A stretch of 64,000 bases of DNA, from assembly GCF_902859725.1 (NCBI RefSeq), contig NZ_CADIJP010000011.1, forward strand, positions 169,351-233,350, written 5' to 3'. The position numbers were made by a program, and so were the translations under genes. Origin of the DNA: Achromobacter mucicolens (GTDB lineage Bacteria > Pseudomonadota > Gammaproteobacteria > Burkholderiales > Burkholderiaceae_B). Of this stretch, positions 16,938 through 25,516 are shown in pieces. The stretch's first letter is position 1, and the number at the start of each line of letters is the position of its first letter. Below the pieces are notes generated by a model that made no database searches, was not told where the DNA came from, and saw only the letters and a program-made list of their open reading frames with translations.

Positions 16938-17891
16938 TCAGGTTGTCAGGCTCATCGAAGGACGTTCGCCGGCCAGGGCCTGCGCGATGCTGTCCAGCAC
17001 CATCTGTCCCATCGCGGCGCGCGTCTCCCACGTGGCGCTGGCGCGGTGCGCTTGCAGCGTGGTGCGATCCGACTGGCGCAGGGCCGCCGGCACACGGGGC
17101 TCATCGACAAAGACATCCAGCCCTGCACCCGCAATGCGCCCGGCCACCAGCGCCTCGGTCAGGTCGGCCTCGTTGACCAGACGCCCGCGCGCCACGTTGA
17201 CCAGGAAGCCGCGCGGGCCCAGCGCATCCAGCACCTTGGCGTTGACGATGCCCTCGGCCTTGTCGGCCGCGGCGCTCAGCACCAGGGCGTCTGACCCGCG
17301 CGCCAGTTCGATCAAGTCCGGCACGAATTCATGCGGCAGGTCGTCCATGGCGCGCAGGTCGGTGTAGCGGATCTGGCATCCGAAGGCCGCGGCGCGCGTG
17401 GCGACGGCGCGGCCCACGCGGCCCATGCCGACAATGCCGACGCGCATGCCGCTGAAGCGGCGCGCGAGCGGGATGGCGCTGGGTGAGGGGAATTGTTCCC
17501 ACAGGCCTTCCCGCACAAAACGGTCACCCGCGCACAGGTTGCGGCAGGCGGCGATCAACAGGCCGATCGCCAGGTCGGCCACGTCCTCGGTCAGCGCGCC
17601 CAGCGTGGCGGTGACCGGCAGGCCGCGGCCGCGGCAATAGGCCAGGTCCACCGCGTCGGTACCCACGCCATTGACCGCCACCACCTTTACGCCCGGCAGC
17701 TGTTCCAGCATGGCCCGCGAGATGCCGGTGTGGCCGCCGGTGATGACGGCCTCGATGCCGGCGCCGTGCTCGCGCAGCCAGGCAGCCTGATCCGGAATCT
17801 CGAAGAACTTGTGCACCTGATACAGCGAGGCCAGCTCGTCGTTGACCGCCGGGATCAGGATGGGGTTGAGTTGCAGGACCTGGGGCTTCAT
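16938..17891 (-). CDS. D-2-hydroxyacid dehydrogenase (NAD(P)-dependent)
   Basis: A 317-residue member of the glyoxylate/hydroxypyruvate reductase-like family. The Rossmann motif is VGIVGMGRVGRAVA. The catalytic Arg lies in VNVARGRLVN, Glu in DVFVDEPRVP and His in QAHRASATWETR, all present. It interconverts a 2-keto acid and a D-2-hydroxy acid. It is the first gene of the minus-strand operon leading to the Bug receptor. The ATG at 17891 is chosen over an upstream in-frame start with atypical sequence. Its promoter region is shared with the divergent HTH-citrate synthase gene and is strikingly AT-rich. Confidence 0.9.
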   Translation of the reverse strand: MKPQVLQLNPILIPAVNDELASLYQVHKFFEIPDQAAWLREHGAGIEAVITGGHTGISRAMLEQLPGVKVVAVNGVGTDAVDLAYCRGRGLPVTATLGALTEDVADLAIGLLIAACRNLCAGDRFVREGLWEQFPSPSAIPLARRFSGMRVGIVGMGRVGRAVATRAAAFGCQIRYTDLRAMDDLPHEFVPDLIELARGSDALVLSAAADKAEGIVNAKVLDALGPRGFLVNVARGRLVNEADLTEALVAGRIAGAGLDVFVDEPRVPAALRQSDRTTLQAHRASATWETRAAMGQMVLDSIAQALAGERPSMSLTT

Positions 17892-17975
17892 GTCGGTTCG
17901 GCTCTGTTGGGGGACCGGCTGCGGGTCCGCGTTGAACATGGGTCCCATGGTATTTAATGATTGATTTGTAAAGCA

Positions 17976-17998
17976 ATATTGATCTATAAAATCAATAT
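17976..17998. promoter_or_regulatory. AT-rich dyad in the divergent promoter of the HTH-citrate synthase gene
   Basis: ATATTGAT (17976-17983) and ATCAATAT (17991-17998) form a perfect 8-bp inverted repeat with a 7-base spacer. A third ATTGAT half-site occurs at 17960-17965. The surrounding 17951-18010 is nearly all A/T in a GC-rich genome. It is placed to control both the operon starting at 17891 and the fusion gene at 18021. Confidence 0.6.
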
Positions 17999-18020
17999 AT
18001 AAACTTTGCTACAGAAGATC

Positions 18021-19163
18021 ATGGGCACCTGGATAACGATGGCCGAAGCGTGCACCCAGCTTGGCGTGCGGCCGCAAACCATCTACGCCTACGTCAGCCG
18101 CGGCAAGCTGGAAGTCATGCCCGATCCGGCCGATACGCGGCGCAGCCTGTATCGCGCCGAAGACGTTGCTGGGCTGGCCAAGCGCAAGCAGGCGGGCCGC
18201 AAGCACGAAACCCTGGCGACCAACACGCTTTTCGGCGCCGAGCCCAGCATTCCCACGGCCATCTCCACCTTTCACCGGCAGCGCCTGTACTACCGCGGGC
18301 AGGATGCCGTCGCGCTGGCCGCGTCGGCCAGCCTGGAGGAGGTGGCCCAATTGCTGTGGAATTCCGATCAGCTGGCAGACTTTTCGTGCGCGGTGCGCGT
18401 GTCCTCGCCCGGCCGGGTCGCGGCCTTCACGTCGCTGGCCGCGCTGGCAGCCACCGGGCATTCCACCCGCGGCCGCATGACGCGCGTGCTGCACACCGAG
18501 TGCCAGAGCCTTGTCGGCCAATTGGCCAATGCATTTGGCGCGCAGCTCGGCAAGCGCCCGCTGCACCTGCGTTTTGCGCAGGCGTGGAAGCTTTCGCCGC
18601 AGTCCGCGGAGCTTTTGCGCACCGCCATGGTCCTGCTGGTGGACCACGAACTGACCAGTTCGGCATTCGCCACGCGCATCGCGGCGTCGACGGGCGCATC
18701 GCTGCCGGCATGCCTGCTGTCCGGCCTCACCACCTTGTCCGGGCCCCTGCACGGCGACGCGTCCGGCCGCGTCAAGGCGCTGTTCGATGACGTGGCGCGC
18801 CAGGGCGAGGACCACGTGATCGCCCATTACCTGTCCACCGGTCTGCCGCTGGCGGGCTTTGGCCATCACCTGTATCCCGACGGAGATCCGCGCGCAGCCG
18901 CGTTGCTGGCGCGCTTCGAACCGCCCGAGGTCATCACGCGCTTCATTGGCAAGGCCACGCAACTGACGGGTCTGCATCCCAACATCGACGTCGCCCTGGC
19001 CGCGCTGGCGGCGCATTGCGGCCTGCCGGACGATGCGGCATTCGGGCTATTCGCCACGGCGCGCAGCATTGGCCTTCTGGCGCACGGCCTGGAACAACTC
19101 AGCGTGGCGCAGGTCATCCGGCCGCGCGGCCGCTACGTGGGTGTCTTGCCGCAAGCAGCGTAG
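18021..19163 (+). CDS. HTH-citrate synthase fusion protein
   Basis: A 380-residue fusion. Residues 1-55 form a MerR/excisionase-type helix-turn-helix (MAEACTQLGVRPQTIYAYVS, then RRSLYRAEDVAGL). Residues about 85-375 are a citrate-synthase-like domain. The citrate synthase catalytic residues appear kept: His244 in GPLHGDASGR, His282 in GFGHHLYPDGDPRA, and Asp323 in HPNIDVALAAL. It may be an enzyme, or a regulator that senses acyl-CoA or a keto acid. It is divergent from the hydroxyacid catabolic operon. ATG 18021, with AGAAG upstream, is preferred to a TTG at 18006. Regulator status is inference. Confidence 0.85.
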   Translation: MGTWITMAEACTQLGVRPQTIYAYVSRGKLEVMPDPADTRRSLYRAEDVAGLAKRKQAGRKHETLATNTLFGAEPSIPTAISTFHRQRLYYRGQDAVALAASASLEEVAQLLWNSDQLADFSCAVRVSSPGRVAAFTSLAALAATGHSTRGRMTRVLHTECQSLVGQLANAFGAQLGKRPLHLRFAQAWKLSPQSAELLRTAMVLLVDHELTSSAFATRIAASTGASLPACLLSGLTTLSGPLHGDASGRVKALFDDVARQGEDHVIAHYLSTGLPLAGFGHHLYPDGDPRAAALLARFEPPEVITRFIGKATQLTGLHPNIDVALAALAAHCGLPDDAAFGLFATARSIGLLAHGLEQLSVAQVIRPRGRYVGVLPQAA

Positions 19164-19212
19164 CGGCACGGCAATGTTCGGTATGCTGCAACGTACCGGA
19201 CAGGAGACTGCC

Positions 19213-19764
19213 ATGACACGCACGCAGAAAGAGAGGATGTTGGCCGGAGAGCTGTACACGGCCGCCGACGCCGAGATCCAGTCGGATCAGCTTGCCGCCA
19301 GCGCCTGGATGAAGCGGTATAACGCGCTGCTGGGCGAGCCGCCCGAACAATGGCATGCGCTGCTCTGCGAGCGCCTGGCCAGTGTCGGCGAGGGCGCGCT
19401 GATCCGCCCGCCGTTTCATTGCGACTACGGCTACAACATTTCGCTGGGCACGAACGTCTTCATGAACTTCAATTGCGTGATCCTGGACGTCGTGCAGGTC
19501 ACCATCGGCGAAGGCACGCAAATCGGCCCGGCCGTGCAGATCTACACGGCAGACCACCCGCACGACCCCGAGCAGCGGCGCGCGATGCTGGAGTTCGGGC
19601 GGCCCGTGCACATCGGCAGGCAGGTGTGGATCGGCGGCGGGGCGATCATCCTGCCCGGTGTGACGGTGGGGGACGACGCGATCATCGGCGCGGGCAGCGT
19701 GGTGACGCGGGACGTGCCCGCGGGCGCCAAGGTCGTGGGAAATCCGGCTCGGGTGCGCGGATAG
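19213..19764 (+). CDS. maa: Maltose O-acetyltransferase-like sugar acetyltransferase
   Basis: A 183-residue hexapeptide-repeat acetyltransferase of the Maa/NodL/LacA group, transferring acetyl from acetyl-CoA to a sugar hydroxyl. The N-terminal Maa domain (MTRTQKERMLAGELYTAAD) is followed by left-handed beta-helix repeats: FHCDYGYNISLGTNVFMNFN, then YTADHPHDPEQRR carrying the catalytic His, and IGGGAIILPGVTVGDDAIIG. CAGGAG lies eight bases before the ATG at 19213. It follows the HTH-citrate synthase gene on the same strand by 49 bases and could be co-transcribed. Confidence 0.9.
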   Translation: MTRTQKERMLAGELYTAADAEIQSDQLAASAWMKRYNALLGEPPEQWHALLCERLASVGEGALIRPPFHCDYGYNISLGTNVFMNFNCVILDVVQVTIGEGTQIGPAVQIYTADHPHDPEQRRAMLEFGRPVHIGRQVWIGGGAIILPGVTVGDDAIIGAGSVVTRDVPAGAKVVGNPARVRG

Positions 19765-19823
19765 CGCATGAGCACGCCACGCGTCTCGCCGAAAGGCGCG
19801 GCGCCAATCTCAAGGAGAAGACC

Positions 19824-20153
19824 ATGCCCATGTTCATCACAATCGGCTACGGCGATCAGGCGGGCTACGACAGCACCCCGGTGTCCGTGCGCGAGGCTGC
19901 GCATGCGCACGACGCGGCATTGCAGCATGCGGGCGTGCTGATGGGGATCGCGGGCACGCCGGTTCAGGTGCGCAATCCGGACGCCTCCGGTGTGGTGACG
20001 GCGAAGGGGCCGTTCATGAATGCGCCGCTGCCGATTGCCGGTTTTGCCGTCATCGAAGCGGCCGATATGGCCGAGGCCATAGAAAAGGTGTCCCGCACGC
20101 CCTGCGCCGTGGCGCACGGCGTGGTGGAAGTCTGGCCGCTTGAGCGCCGGTAG
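19824..20153 (+). CDS. YCII-related domain protein
   Basis: A 109-residue ferredoxin-fold protein of the YCII/DGPF type. FITIGYGDQAGYDSTPVSVR and the stretch GKGPFMNAPLPIAGFAVIEA (approximate) with a C-terminal HGVVEVWPL fit the family, in which a conserved His/Asp pair has been proposed as an active site. AAGGAGAAG precedes the ATG at 19824. In other genomes such proteins often sit beside ECF sigma factors, but none is here. Function unknown. Confidence 0.85.
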   Translation: MPMFITIGYGDQAGYDSTPVSVREAAHAHDAALQHAGVLMGIAGTPVQVRNPDASGVVTAKGPFMNAPLPIAGFAVIEAADMAEAIEKVSRTPCAVAHGVVEVWPLERR

Positions 20154-20159
20154 CGCGGA

Positions 20160-20816
20160 TTACTGGTCGACCGAGCGCATGTCGCAGGTGGTCTCGGACG
20201 ATGCGCACACGCCGCGAAACCACGCGCGACCGCGCGTGCGGTCCTTGTCGGCCAGCCGTTCGAACGTGGCGCTGTTGCGCATCTCGTAATCCAGCAGCAG
20301 CCATTCGCCATCGCAGGCCACGATGCCGCGCAAGGTGGCGCGTTCAGTCAGCCAGTCGCCGCCCAGGTCAAGCAGCCGTTCGCTGGCGGCGTCGGGGCGC
20401 GCGTATCCGCGCGCCGACTGGATGCCGACCTGCGCGTCCGCGGCGGCGATCCAGCCTTCGCCTTGATAGACGGGGCGCGGCGGGTGGCGGTCGCTGCCGC
20501 TCATGGCGTCGCTGGCATTGCGGATCCTGAGCCAGCCGTCGCGCGCCTCGGTCACGTCGAAGGTGACGCTGTACAGATCGACCTCGGGGTCGGGACTGTC
20601 GCCGCGCGTGGTCGGCAGCGCGCCCAACTGCCTGGCGCTGTAGGAGGCTGCCGCGCGCACCGGGATGGCGGGCTTGTCGTTGGTGGTCCAGCCCGAAAAG
20701 CGGCATGCAGTCGGGCCTGTCGGCGTCCAGGCGGCGCCGTGGCCAGCCGGTTGCGCATGAAGCGCAGGGGGCAGGGCCGCCGCGGCAAGCAGCAGGGCGA
20801 GCGTTCTGAGCGTCAT
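20160..20816 (-). CDS. Secreted protein of unknown function
   Basis: A 218-residue protein with a clear signal peptide (MTLRTLALLLAAAALPPALHAQ). The mature part has an SH3-like look in the middle (TFDVTEARDGWLRIRNASDA and YQGEGWIAAADAQVGIQSARG), reminiscent of bacterial SH3 repeats. Four Cys near residue 38 and in the tail (VACDGEWLLLDYE, CASSETTCDMRS) could form disulfides. No family can be named with confidence. It lies downstream of sorB on the same strand by 90 bases, so it may belong to that transcript. Confidence 0.75.
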   Translation of the reverse strand: MTLRTLALLLAAAALPPALHAQPAGHGAAWTPTGPTACRFSGWTTNDKPAIPVRAAASYSARQLGALPTTRGDSPDPEVDLYSVTFDVTEARDGWLRIRNASDAMSGSDRHPPRPVYQGEGWIAAADAQVGIQSARGYARPDAASERLLDLGGDWLTERATLRGIVACDGEWLLLDYEMRNSATFERLADKDRTRGRAWFRGVCASSETTCDMRSVDQ

Positions 20817-20906
20817 GGTGCGTGTCGTCGTGAACGTGTGGGTGGGTAGGCAATCCGGCTGGCGGAAAGCCTACCATGATGCCGCTGTTCGCGATGCACG
20901 GACCGG

Positions 20907-21281
20907 CTACTGCGCCCCGGTCGCGCCCGACACGTACTTCGCCAACGCCTGCACCTGCTCATCGCTCAAGGCATCGAAGGCCGGCATCACGCCGATTCCG
21001 TTGCGCACGGCCTGCGTGACACGGTTGGCATCAGGCTTGAGCTCGTCGAGGTTGGGACCAATGGTGCCGGCCGCCCCGGCGTCGGCCAGCGTGTGACAGA
21101 CGGCACAGGCCGGGGTTGTCGCTTTCAGGAACAAGGCCCGGCCCGCTTCGGCATTGGGCGGTTCGGCCGCCCACGCCTGCGCGCCCGCCAGCAACCAGAC
21201 ACCTGCCGCGAGCGCGAAAGAAGCCCGCCACCCGATCGGGCGGCGGGTTGCTGCGTGCTGCATGACTTGACTGTTGTGCAT
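20907..21281 (-). CDS. sorB: Sulfite dehydrogenase cytochrome c subunit (SorB-like)
   Basis: A 124-residue periplasmic monohaem cytochrome c. A signal peptide ends near residue 39 (AWAAEPP). The haem-binding CAVCH places Cys59, Cys62 and His63; the sixth ligand Met lies in NGIGVMPAFD. It takes electrons from SorA during sulfite oxidation to sulfate and passes them to the respiratory chain. It follows sorA directly (14 bases). ATG 21281 has GAGGC upstream; an ATG at 21263 is an alternative. Confidence 0.88.
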   Translation of the reverse strand: MHNSQVMQHAATRRPIGWRASFALAAGVWLLAGAQAWAAEPPNAEAGRALFLKATTPACAVCHTLADAGAAGTIGPNLDELKPDANRVTQAVRNGIGVMPAFDALSDEQVQALAKYVSGATGAQ

Positions 21282-21295
21282 CGATGCTGCCTCGA

Positions 21296-22546
21296 TCAGG
21301 ACACGTTGATGGCCAGACCGTGGTCGCGCCAACTGCTGTTGATATAGCCCGGCGCGTTTTCGAACCGGTTCTCCACCTGCACATTGCCTTCCGTGTCTTC
21401 GACGCGGCTGACCAGCATGTGCTGGCCGGCGGACAGTTCCACCGGCAGCGCGAACTGGCGCCAGGCGTACTTGCCAAGATCCGGTCCGATCAACGCGGCC
21501 TGTTTCCAGGTCTTGCCGCCGTCAATCGACACGTCCACGCGCTTGACCGCATGCATGCCGCCAAAGGCCACGCCGCGCACCACCACCCGTCCGGCCTTCA
21601 CCGGCTGGCCGTTTGCGCCCGGCGCGTTGATCCAGGATTTGGGTTCCATGGCCCAGACCGACGGTTGATCGGGGCTGGGCTTGGCGTTCATGGGCGTCAG
21701 GCGATAGCCGGTCTGCTGGATCTTCGCGGGGCTCTGTTCGGCGGTGAACGCCAGCCGCTTGATGTATTTGACGTTGTTCACGCCGGTGTAGCCCGGCACG
21801 ATCAGGCGCAATGGGCCGCCGTGCGCCAGCGACAGCGGCTCGCCGTTCATCTCCCAGGCCAACAGGGCGTCCTGCATCGCCTCGCGCGGCACCGAGCGTT
21901 CCACCAGCAGCGATTTGGGATCCAGACCTTCGGGCAGCACTTCGCCGCCGGTGCCGGTCATGAAGGCAGGCGTGCCCGCCAGGCCGCCCAGGTGTTCGAC
22001 AAGGGTGCGCACCGGTACGCCCGTCCACATCACGCAGCCGGCCGCGCCCACTTCCCACGGCGTGCCGCTGGGCTTGTGGGGAAAGAACCCGCGGCCATTG
22101 CCCGAGCACTGCAACACGGTCGCCAGCGTTTCCATGCCCAGCGTCTTCAGTTCGCCCACGGTGAACGTGCGGGGCTGCTTGACGCCTTCGATCTCGACCT
22201 TCCATGCATCGCGGTCGTTCAGGATCGCGGCGTCGGGCGGCGGCAGGTTATTGCGCACGTACAGCTGGCGCGACGGCGTGATGACGCCATCGCCAAACGC
22301 GCTGCGGCGGGTCTCGATGGTGTTGGCGCTGTGCACGATGACACTGTCGGCGTCTTTCCACGCCGCGTAAGGCGGCAGCGGCTTGGCGGCGGGGGTAGCG
22401 GGGGTAGCGGCGGGCGTAGCGCCGGGCTTGGCGGGCGCATCGCTGGCGCGCGCGATTCCGGCGGCGCCCAGCCCGGCCGCGGCCAGGGCGCTGGCGCTGC
22501 CGGCCAGCATGCGGCGCCGTGCGGGGTTGCGTGGGGTTGTCTCCAT
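21296..22546 (-). CDS. sorA: Sulfite dehydrogenase molybdenum subunit (SorA-like)
   Basis: A 416-residue molybdopterin sulfite oxidase-family enzyme. The N-terminus carries a Tat-type signal (ARRRMLAGSASALAAAGLGA), then a Thr/Pro/Ala repeat linker (residues about 39-58). The Mo-ligating Cys is Cys147 in VLQCSGNGRGF; DPKSLLVERSVP, HGGPLRLIVPGYTGVNNVKY and the C-terminal Mo-cofactor dimerisation domain follow. It oxidises sulfite to sulfate in the periplasm with SorB as electron acceptor. ATG 22546 is chosen because the Tat signal starts there. A GTTCT-N2-AGAAC dyad lies upstream at 22661. Confidence 0.9.
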   Translation of the reverse strand: METTPRNPARRRMLAGSASALAAAGLGAAGIARASDAPAKPGATPAATPATPAAKPLPPYAAWKDADSVIVHSANTIETRRSAFGDGVITPSRQLYVRNNLPPPDAAILNDRDAWKVEIEGVKQPRTFTVGELKTLGMETLATVLQCSGNGRGFFPHKPSGTPWEVGAAGCVMWTGVPVRTLVEHLGGLAGTPAFMTGTGGEVLPEGLDPKSLLVERSVPREAMQDALLAWEMNGEPLSLAHGGPLRLIVPGYTGVNNVKYIKRLAFTAEQSPAKIQQTGYRLTPMNAKPSPDQPSVWAMEPKSWINAPGANGQPVKAGRVVVRGVAFGGMHAVKRVDVSIDGGKTWKQAALIGPDLGKYAWRQFALPVELSAGQHMLVSRVEDTEGNVQVENRFENAPGYINSSWRDHGLAINVS

Positions 22547-22660
22547 TGCTTGCCTCTCTGGTTGCCGCGTCCCGCGGAACAGGCGCGGTGTTGTGCTTAT
22601 GGGCGGCCCAGCGCTTGCGGCCTTCCGCATCATCGGCAATGCCCCTCTTTATGTCAACGG

Positions 22661-22672
22661 GTTCTAAAGAAC
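22661..22672 (-). promoter_or_regulatory. Short dyad upstream of sorAB
   Basis: GTTCT-AA-AGAAC, in an AT-rich stretch (22655-22720) within the 293-base divergent region between sorA and the small exported-protein gene. It could be an operator for sorAB. Chance occurrence is possible. Confidence 0.4.
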
Positions 22673-22839
22673 TATAGGTTTGTGGACATTTCAGATATAA
22701 GAGTTTTGGATATTTGGTCGAGCATGCACGCGTCAAGCTGCGCGAAGGCGCGCATGCAAGCCTCGTAACCCATGTTGCGCCGGCTCAGAACCCAGCGCTA
22801 CGCTGGTGACTCAGGGCTCTGACTTCCATGGAGGTTGTC

Positions 22840-23307
22840 ATGAATACGATCATCTTTCCCTGCGTTGCCATCCTGGCCGCTGGCGTCTGCCTGACTGCTT
22901 CCGCGCAGACCGTCACGCCGCTCAAAGGTCAATCCCCCGAACTTACCCAGCAAGACATTGCCGCATGCCAGTCGCAGACCGGCAGCGCGGCCAGCACCAG
23001 CCCGGACACTCCTCAGGCTGGCGGCCGTGCGCGTGGCGCGGCGGCGGGCGCGGCGGCGGGCGCCGCAGTGGCCGGTGCGCGCGGACGCCAGCACGAGGAG
23101 GTCTACGACCGCATGGACGACGACACCAAGCAGGCGTACCGGCAAAACCAGGCAAAGGACGCGGCGGCGGCGGGAATGGTGGTGGGCGGGTCGCGGCAGC
23201 GGCAGGATCGGCGGCAGGACCGCGCCGACCAGAGCCAGCAGACCGCGGCCGCGTCTTCCGCGTATGCCGCCTGCATGCAGCAGCGGGGGTATCAGGTGAC
23301 GCCTTGA
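22840..23307 (+). CDS. Small secreted Ala/Gln-rich protein with glycine-zipper-like stretch
   Basis: A 155-residue protein with a signal peptide (ending CLTASAQT). It contains GARGAAAGAAAGAAVAGARG-like small-residue repeats (around residue 65-80) and a second glycine-rich GMVVGG stretch, spaced by a charged DDDTKQAYRQNQAKD. The C-terminus YAACMQQRGYQVTP resembles the tail of YMGG/glycine-zipper exported proteins found in proteobacteria. GGAGG lies six bases before the ATG at 22840. Function unknown; possibly envelope-associated. Confidence 0.75.
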   Translation: MNTIIFPCVAILAAGVCLTASAQTVTPLKGQSPELTQQDIAACQSQTGSAASTSPDTPQAGGRARGAAAGAAAGAAVAGARGRQHEEVYDRMDDDTKQAYRQNQAKDAAAAGMVVGGSRQRQDRRQDRADQSQQTAAASSAYAACMQQRGYQVTP

Positions 23308-23317
23308 GCGGCAGGAG

Positions 23318-23337
23318 CGCGTTGACGGTCCAACGCG
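23318..23337. terminator. Hairpin between convergent genes
   Basis: CGCGTTG (23318-23324) and CAACGCG (23331-23337) form a 7-bp stem with a 6-base loop between the convergent ends at 23307 and 23355. No T-tract. Confidence 0.4.
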
Positions 23338-23354
23338 GCAACAGGGAGCCGGAT

Positions 23355-25079
23355 CTAGGATGCGTGTTCGCCTTGCAGGTAATCGTCCACCGCGCTGCCC
23401 ACGGTCGGATGAAAGCGGTCGTCGCTGAATAGCCGCGACAGCTCGAAACGCTTGAGCTTGTCGCGCACGGGATCCTTCATTTCCGCGAAGTGCAGCGCGA
23501 TCCCTTCGCGCGACAGGGTTTCGCACAGTTCGCGCAGCATGTCGGCTGAGGTGACGTCCACGCTGGTGACGGGTTCGGCGGCCACCACCACGCGCCGTAC
23601 GGGCGTGGGCGACGCCTCCACGGCTTCAAGCAGGCGCTGCTGGAAAAGTTCGGCGTTGGCGAAAAAGAGCGGGGCGTCCCAGCGGAACAGGACCAGTCCG
23701 TCGATCAGCGTGGCATGCGGATAACGCTTCAGGTCGTGATAGCCGCGCAGGTTCGGCACGCGGCCCAGCACCGCGAAGTGCGGACGCCAGCCGTCCCACA
23801 GGAACTCGATGACGGCGATGACGACCGCCAGGCAGATGCCGGGGATCGCGCCGAAGACGGCAACACCCGCAAAGCAGAGCATCGAAAGCCAGAACTCCCA
23901 TTGCTGGATGCGGTAGATGCGCCGCAGATCCCTGAATTCAAAGAGGCCGATGGCGGCGGCGATCACCACCGCGGCCAGCGCGCTGTTGGGCAGGTGGCGC
24001 AGCAGGTTAGGCGCGGCGATCAGAAGCAGGGCGACGGCCACCGCGCCGACCACGCCGGTCAGTTGCGTGCGCGACCCCGCCGCCTCGGCCACCGGGGTGC
24101 GTGATGCGCTGCTGCTGATCGGAAAGCCCTGGAAGAAACCGGCTGCCAGGTTCGCCACCCCCAGTCCCACCATCTCCTGATTCGGATCCACACGCGTGTT
24201 CGTGCGCGCGGCGTAGGTACGCGACAGCACGCTGGTGTCGGCAAAGGCAATCAGCGCCACCGCGCAGCCGCCCAACACGATCTTGACGAGGTCGGCGTTG
24301 CTGAGCCACGGCCAAGCAAAGCTGGGCAATCCTTGCGGAATCTCGCCCAGCACCTTGACGCCCTGGGCGTCCAGTCCGAAAAGCTTGACCGCCAGCGTGG
24401 CAAGGATCACGGCAATCAGGATGCCCGGCACGCGATCGAAGCGCTTGAGCAAGAGGATCACGGCCAGGCTTGCCGCGCCGACTGCCAAGCTTGGCCAATG
24501 GGCCTGGCCATCGGCCACGGCCAACGCCAGCTGTTGCATCTCGCGCAGCGGGCCGGCGTCATCGATGGAGATGTCGAATAGCTTGGGCAACTGGCTGACC
24601 AGCACGGTCAGCGCGATGCCGTTCATGTAGCCGTAGCGGATGGGTTTGGACAACAGCTCGGTGATGAACCCCAGGCGCATCAAGCCCATCACGATGCAGA
24701 ACAGCCCCGAGACAACGGCCATCATGCTTGCCGCGGCGATGGCGCGCATGGGGTCGCCGTTAGAGACGCTGAGCACGACAGCCAGGATGGGCGCCGCCAA
24801 CGCGGAATCCGGTCCCAACACCAGGATCCGGCTTGGACCGAACAGCGCATACGCCAGGAGCGGGATGATGGTGGCGTACAGTCCGTAGACGCCGGGCACG
24901 CCCGAGGCTTCGGCGTAGGCGATGCCCACCGGCACCAGCATGGTCGTCAGGACGAGGCCGGCGGCAATGTCCTTGGGCAGCCACGCCGCCTGATAGGACT
25001 GCAACAACGCCAGACCGGGCAGCCAGCGCAACCAGCGCGGCGCATTCTGGACGGGGCGGCGGGGCGTTTCGGTAGCCAT
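23355..25079 (-). CDS. SulP-family anion transporter with STAS domain
   Basis: A 574-residue inner-membrane SLC26/SulP carrier. Residues about 1-420 give the multi-helix transport domain, with GLVLTTMLVPVGIAYAEASGVP and QGFPISSSASRTPVAEAAGSRTQ as family signatures. Residues about 440-565 form a cytoplasmic STAS domain (DGLVLFRWDAPLFFANAELF and EPVTSVDVTSADMLREL). SulP members move sulfate, bicarbonate or dicarboxylates; the substrate here is unknown. It lies about 0.8 kb from sorA, so handling of sulfate made by SorAB is an inference worth a test. Confidence 0.92.
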   Translation of the reverse strand: MATETPRRPVQNAPRWLRWLPGLALLQSYQAAWLPKDIAAGLVLTTMLVPVGIAYAEASGVPGVYGLYATIIPLLAYALFGPSRILVLGPDSALAAPILAVVLSVSNGDPMRAIAAASMMAVVSGLFCIVMGLMRLGFITELLSKPIRYGYMNGIALTVLVSQLPKLFDISIDDAGPLREMQQLALAVADGQAHWPSLAVGAASLAVILLLKRFDRVPGILIAVILATLAVKLFGLDAQGVKVLGEIPQGLPSFAWPWLSNADLVKIVLGGCAVALIAFADTSVLSRTYAARTNTRVDPNQEMVGLGVANLAAGFFQGFPISSSASRTPVAEAAGSRTQLTGVVGAVAVALLLIAAPNLLRHLPNSALAAVVIAAAIGLFEFRDLRRIYRIQQWEFWLSMLCFAGVAVFGAIPGICLAVVIAVIEFLWDGWRPHFAVLGRVPNLRGYHDLKRYPHATLIDGLVLFRWDAPLFFANAELFQQRLLEAVEASPTPVRRVVVAAEPVTSVDVTSADMLRELCETLSREGIALHFAEMKDPVRDKLKRFELSRLFSDDRFHPTVGSAVDDYLQGEHAS

Positions 25080-25129
25080 GGAATCCCGGTAGGAAAGCGT
25101 GCGCTACAGGTTGGGGCCTTATCCGCGAT

Positions 25130-25516
25130 TCATTGCGGGCAAGGGGGGGCGGAAGCTTCCAGCATCTCGCGCAGCCGGGCGCGGCGACGCTCCAGGTCGG
25201 CGATCTGGCGTTCGACGGATGCCAGCCGCCGGCGCTGCACCTCTGACGTCTCCGGGCATGCGGCAGCGCCCTCGATCAGCCGCATGCAATCGGGAAACCC
25301 GCGGATTTCCGCCAACGAAAAGCCGGCAGCGATGAGGCGCTGGATTTGCCTGACTTGCGTGACGGCGGCTGCGGGAAAGGTACGGTATCCATTGTCCGCC
25401 CGGGCCGAGACAAGCAGACCCTGGTCGTCGTAATGGCGCAGCGACCGCAGGCTTGCGCCCGTTCTGCGGGCAAGCTCGCCGATCGACATGGGAGGGGCAG
25501 GCGCGGGCGTTTTCAT
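25130..25516 (-). CDS. MerR-family transcriptional regulator
   Basis: A 128-residue MerR protein. The wHTH is MSIGELARRTGASLRSLRHY with DDQGLLVSARADNGYRTFP, followed by a coiled coil (about residues 85-120). Cys residues in FPDCMRL, AAACPETS and the tail APPCPQ are spaced like redox- or metal-reactive members, but no metal-binding loop is certain. ATG 25516 is taken; an internal start at MSIGEL is also possible. It is divergent from the AraC-family gene at 25717, across 200 bases. Confidence 0.88.
   Translation of the reverse strand: MKTPAPAPPMSIGELARRTGASLRSLRHYDDQGLLVSARADNGYRTFPAAAVTQVRQIQRLIAAGFSLAEIRGFPDCMRLIEGAAACPETSEVQRRRLASVERQIADLERRRARLREMLEASAPPCPQ

Noticed and set aside
14568-17294. 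A 908-codon open frame on the plus strand opposite the Bug/SDR/FAH genes
   Set aside because: It is antisense to four genes with clear family motifs, has Arg/Gly/His-rich composition typical of reverse-strand frames in GC-rich DNA, and shows no recognisable domain.
22381-22431. Tandem GGGGTAGCG-like repeats inside sorA, considered as a regulatory repeat
   Set aside because: They simply encode the Thr/Pro/Ala linker after the Tat signal, as is common in exported molybdoenzymes.
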